A stretch of DNA of 6,091 nucleotides, taken from JACPFV01 sp052386975 (GTDB lineage: Bacteria > Pseudomonadota > Gammaproteobacteria > Nevskiales > Nevskiaceae). Position numbers and translations under genes: made by a program. Every line of letters begins with the position of its first letter. Position 1 is the first letter of the stretch. The notes under the pieces are model-generated. The model saw nothing but the letters and a program-made list of their open reading frames with translations, did not search any database and was not told where the DNA came from. The stretch is from the NCBI GenBank assembly GCA_052386975.1, contig JBQTJQ010000172.1, positions 1-6,091 of the forward strand, in the 5' to 3' direction. This document shows positions 5,565 to 6,091 of the stretch, piece after piece.

Positions 5565-6091
5565 CTAGACGCGGATCTGGACGTTGTCGATCAGCCGCGT
5601 GGTGCCCATGAACGCGGCGGTCAGCACCACGAAGTGGCGCGTCTTCTCGTCGGGCGCCGACAGGTCGGCGGCGCGCACCTCGAGGTACTGCGGGTTGAAG
5701 TGCGCCTTGACCAGCCGCGCCTGCCCTTCCTGTGAAAGCATGACGTAGTCGCGCCGGCCGGACGCAAGCTCGCCGGCCACCCACTGCAGCGTCTCGTGCA
5801 TCTTCGCCGAGCGCTTGCGCTCCTCCGGCGACAGGTACTGGTTGCGCGAGCTCATCGCCAGGCCGTCGGCCTCGCGCAGCGTCGGCGCGCCGACCACGCG
5901 GACCGGCAGCCCGAGGTCGGACACCATCTGCCGGATCACCGCGAGCTGCTGGTAATCCTTCTCGCCGAACACGGCGACGTCGGGCGCCACCTGTGTGAAG
6001 AGCTTGCAGCACACGGTCGCCACCCCGCCGAAGAAATGCGGGCGGAAATCGCTCTCCAAGCCCTCGGCGGCACCCGCCGGCGTGATGCGGG
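5565..6091 (-). CDS. panC: Pantothenate synthetase, C-terminal part (5' end outside window)
   Basis: Joins pantoate to beta-alanine using ATP, by way of a pantoyl-adenylate, to make pantothenate; a cytoplasmic enzyme of the nucleotidyltransferase fold. About 175 of the usual 280 or so residues are present, open from the window edge to the TAG at 5565-5567. Visible family motifs are FRPHFFGGVATV, FGEKDYQQLAVIRQMV and DGLAMSSRNQYLSPEER, the last carrying the KMSKS-like SSRN that closes over ATP. The end, TTRLIDNVQIRV, is also typical. A TTG at 6057-6059 is internal, since homologous sequence (TPAGAAEG) continues upstream of it. The N-terminal half, with its HIGH-like motif, is outside the window. 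The gene is on the panD strand and uses the beta-alanine PanD makes, but an EF-G-like gene on the other strand separates them. Confidence 0.96.
   Translation of the reverse strand, partial: RITPAGAAEGLESDFRPHFFGGVATVCCKLFTQVAPDVAVFGEKDYQQLAVIRQMVSDLGLPVRVVGAPTLREADGLAMSSRNQYLSPEERKRSAKMHETLQWVAGELASGRRDYVMLSQEGQARLVKAHFNPQYLEVRAADLSAPDEKTRHFVVLTAAFMGTTRLIDNVQIRV

Noticed and set aside
3623..5611. Second plus-strand frame of 662 codons inside the EF-G-like gene
   Set aside because: Extremely Arg/Pro/Ala-rich, no motifs, runs through the inverted repeat and into panC on the wrong strand; a frame shadow.

Overview
The window is about 6.1 kb of dense, GC-rich DNA from a proteobacterium, probably gamma- or beta-. 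This rests on ValS, PanD, PanC and EF-G-like proteins that read like proteobacterial versions; the class is inferred. Long antisense open frames are side effects of high GC. No RNA gene, CRISPR array or transposase gene was seen, and no gap between genes exceeds 300 bases.

Layout: (1) 1-804 (+) is the last third of valS, ending in its C-terminal coiled-coil arm. (2) A 39-base convergent gap holds two small hairpins. (3) 844-2130 (-) is a Ser/Thr protein kinase with an unusual order: a two-helix, YggT-like membrane region at the N-terminus and the kinase at the C-terminus. (4) 2179-2763 (-), probably starting further up at 2796, is a small 2OG-Fe(II) oxygenase-like protein. (5) 2793-3173 (-) is panD, aspartate 1-decarboxylase. 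These three minus-strand genes are close enough to form one operon led by panD. (6) 3174-3428 is a divergent control region with two 27-base direct repeats set exactly 50 bases apart and a leader hairpin. (7) 3429-5480 (+), or from 3330, is a paralogous EF-G-like translational GTPase with altered switch I and II motifs. (8) 5482-5561 is a perfect 23-bp inverted repeat of the GGGGACAG type, which probably also works as a two-way terminator. (9) 5565-6091 (-) is the C-terminal part of panC, pantothenate synthetase.

How the genes fit together: PanD makes beta-alanine and PanC joins it to pantoate, so the window carries two consecutive steps of pantothenate/CoA synthesis. The two genes lie on the same strand but are separated by an EF-G-like gene in the opposite orientation, bordered by repeats on both sides. 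This suggests a pan cluster interrupted by a cassette. The oxygenase and kinase downstream of panD have no obvious pantothenate role.

The items most worth a second look are the YggT-like/kinase fusion, the GTPase with degenerate catalytic motifs and two possible starts, the paired 50-base-spaced repeats, the 80-base inverted-repeat element, and the oxygenase whose most plausible start is a CTG overlapping the panD stop.
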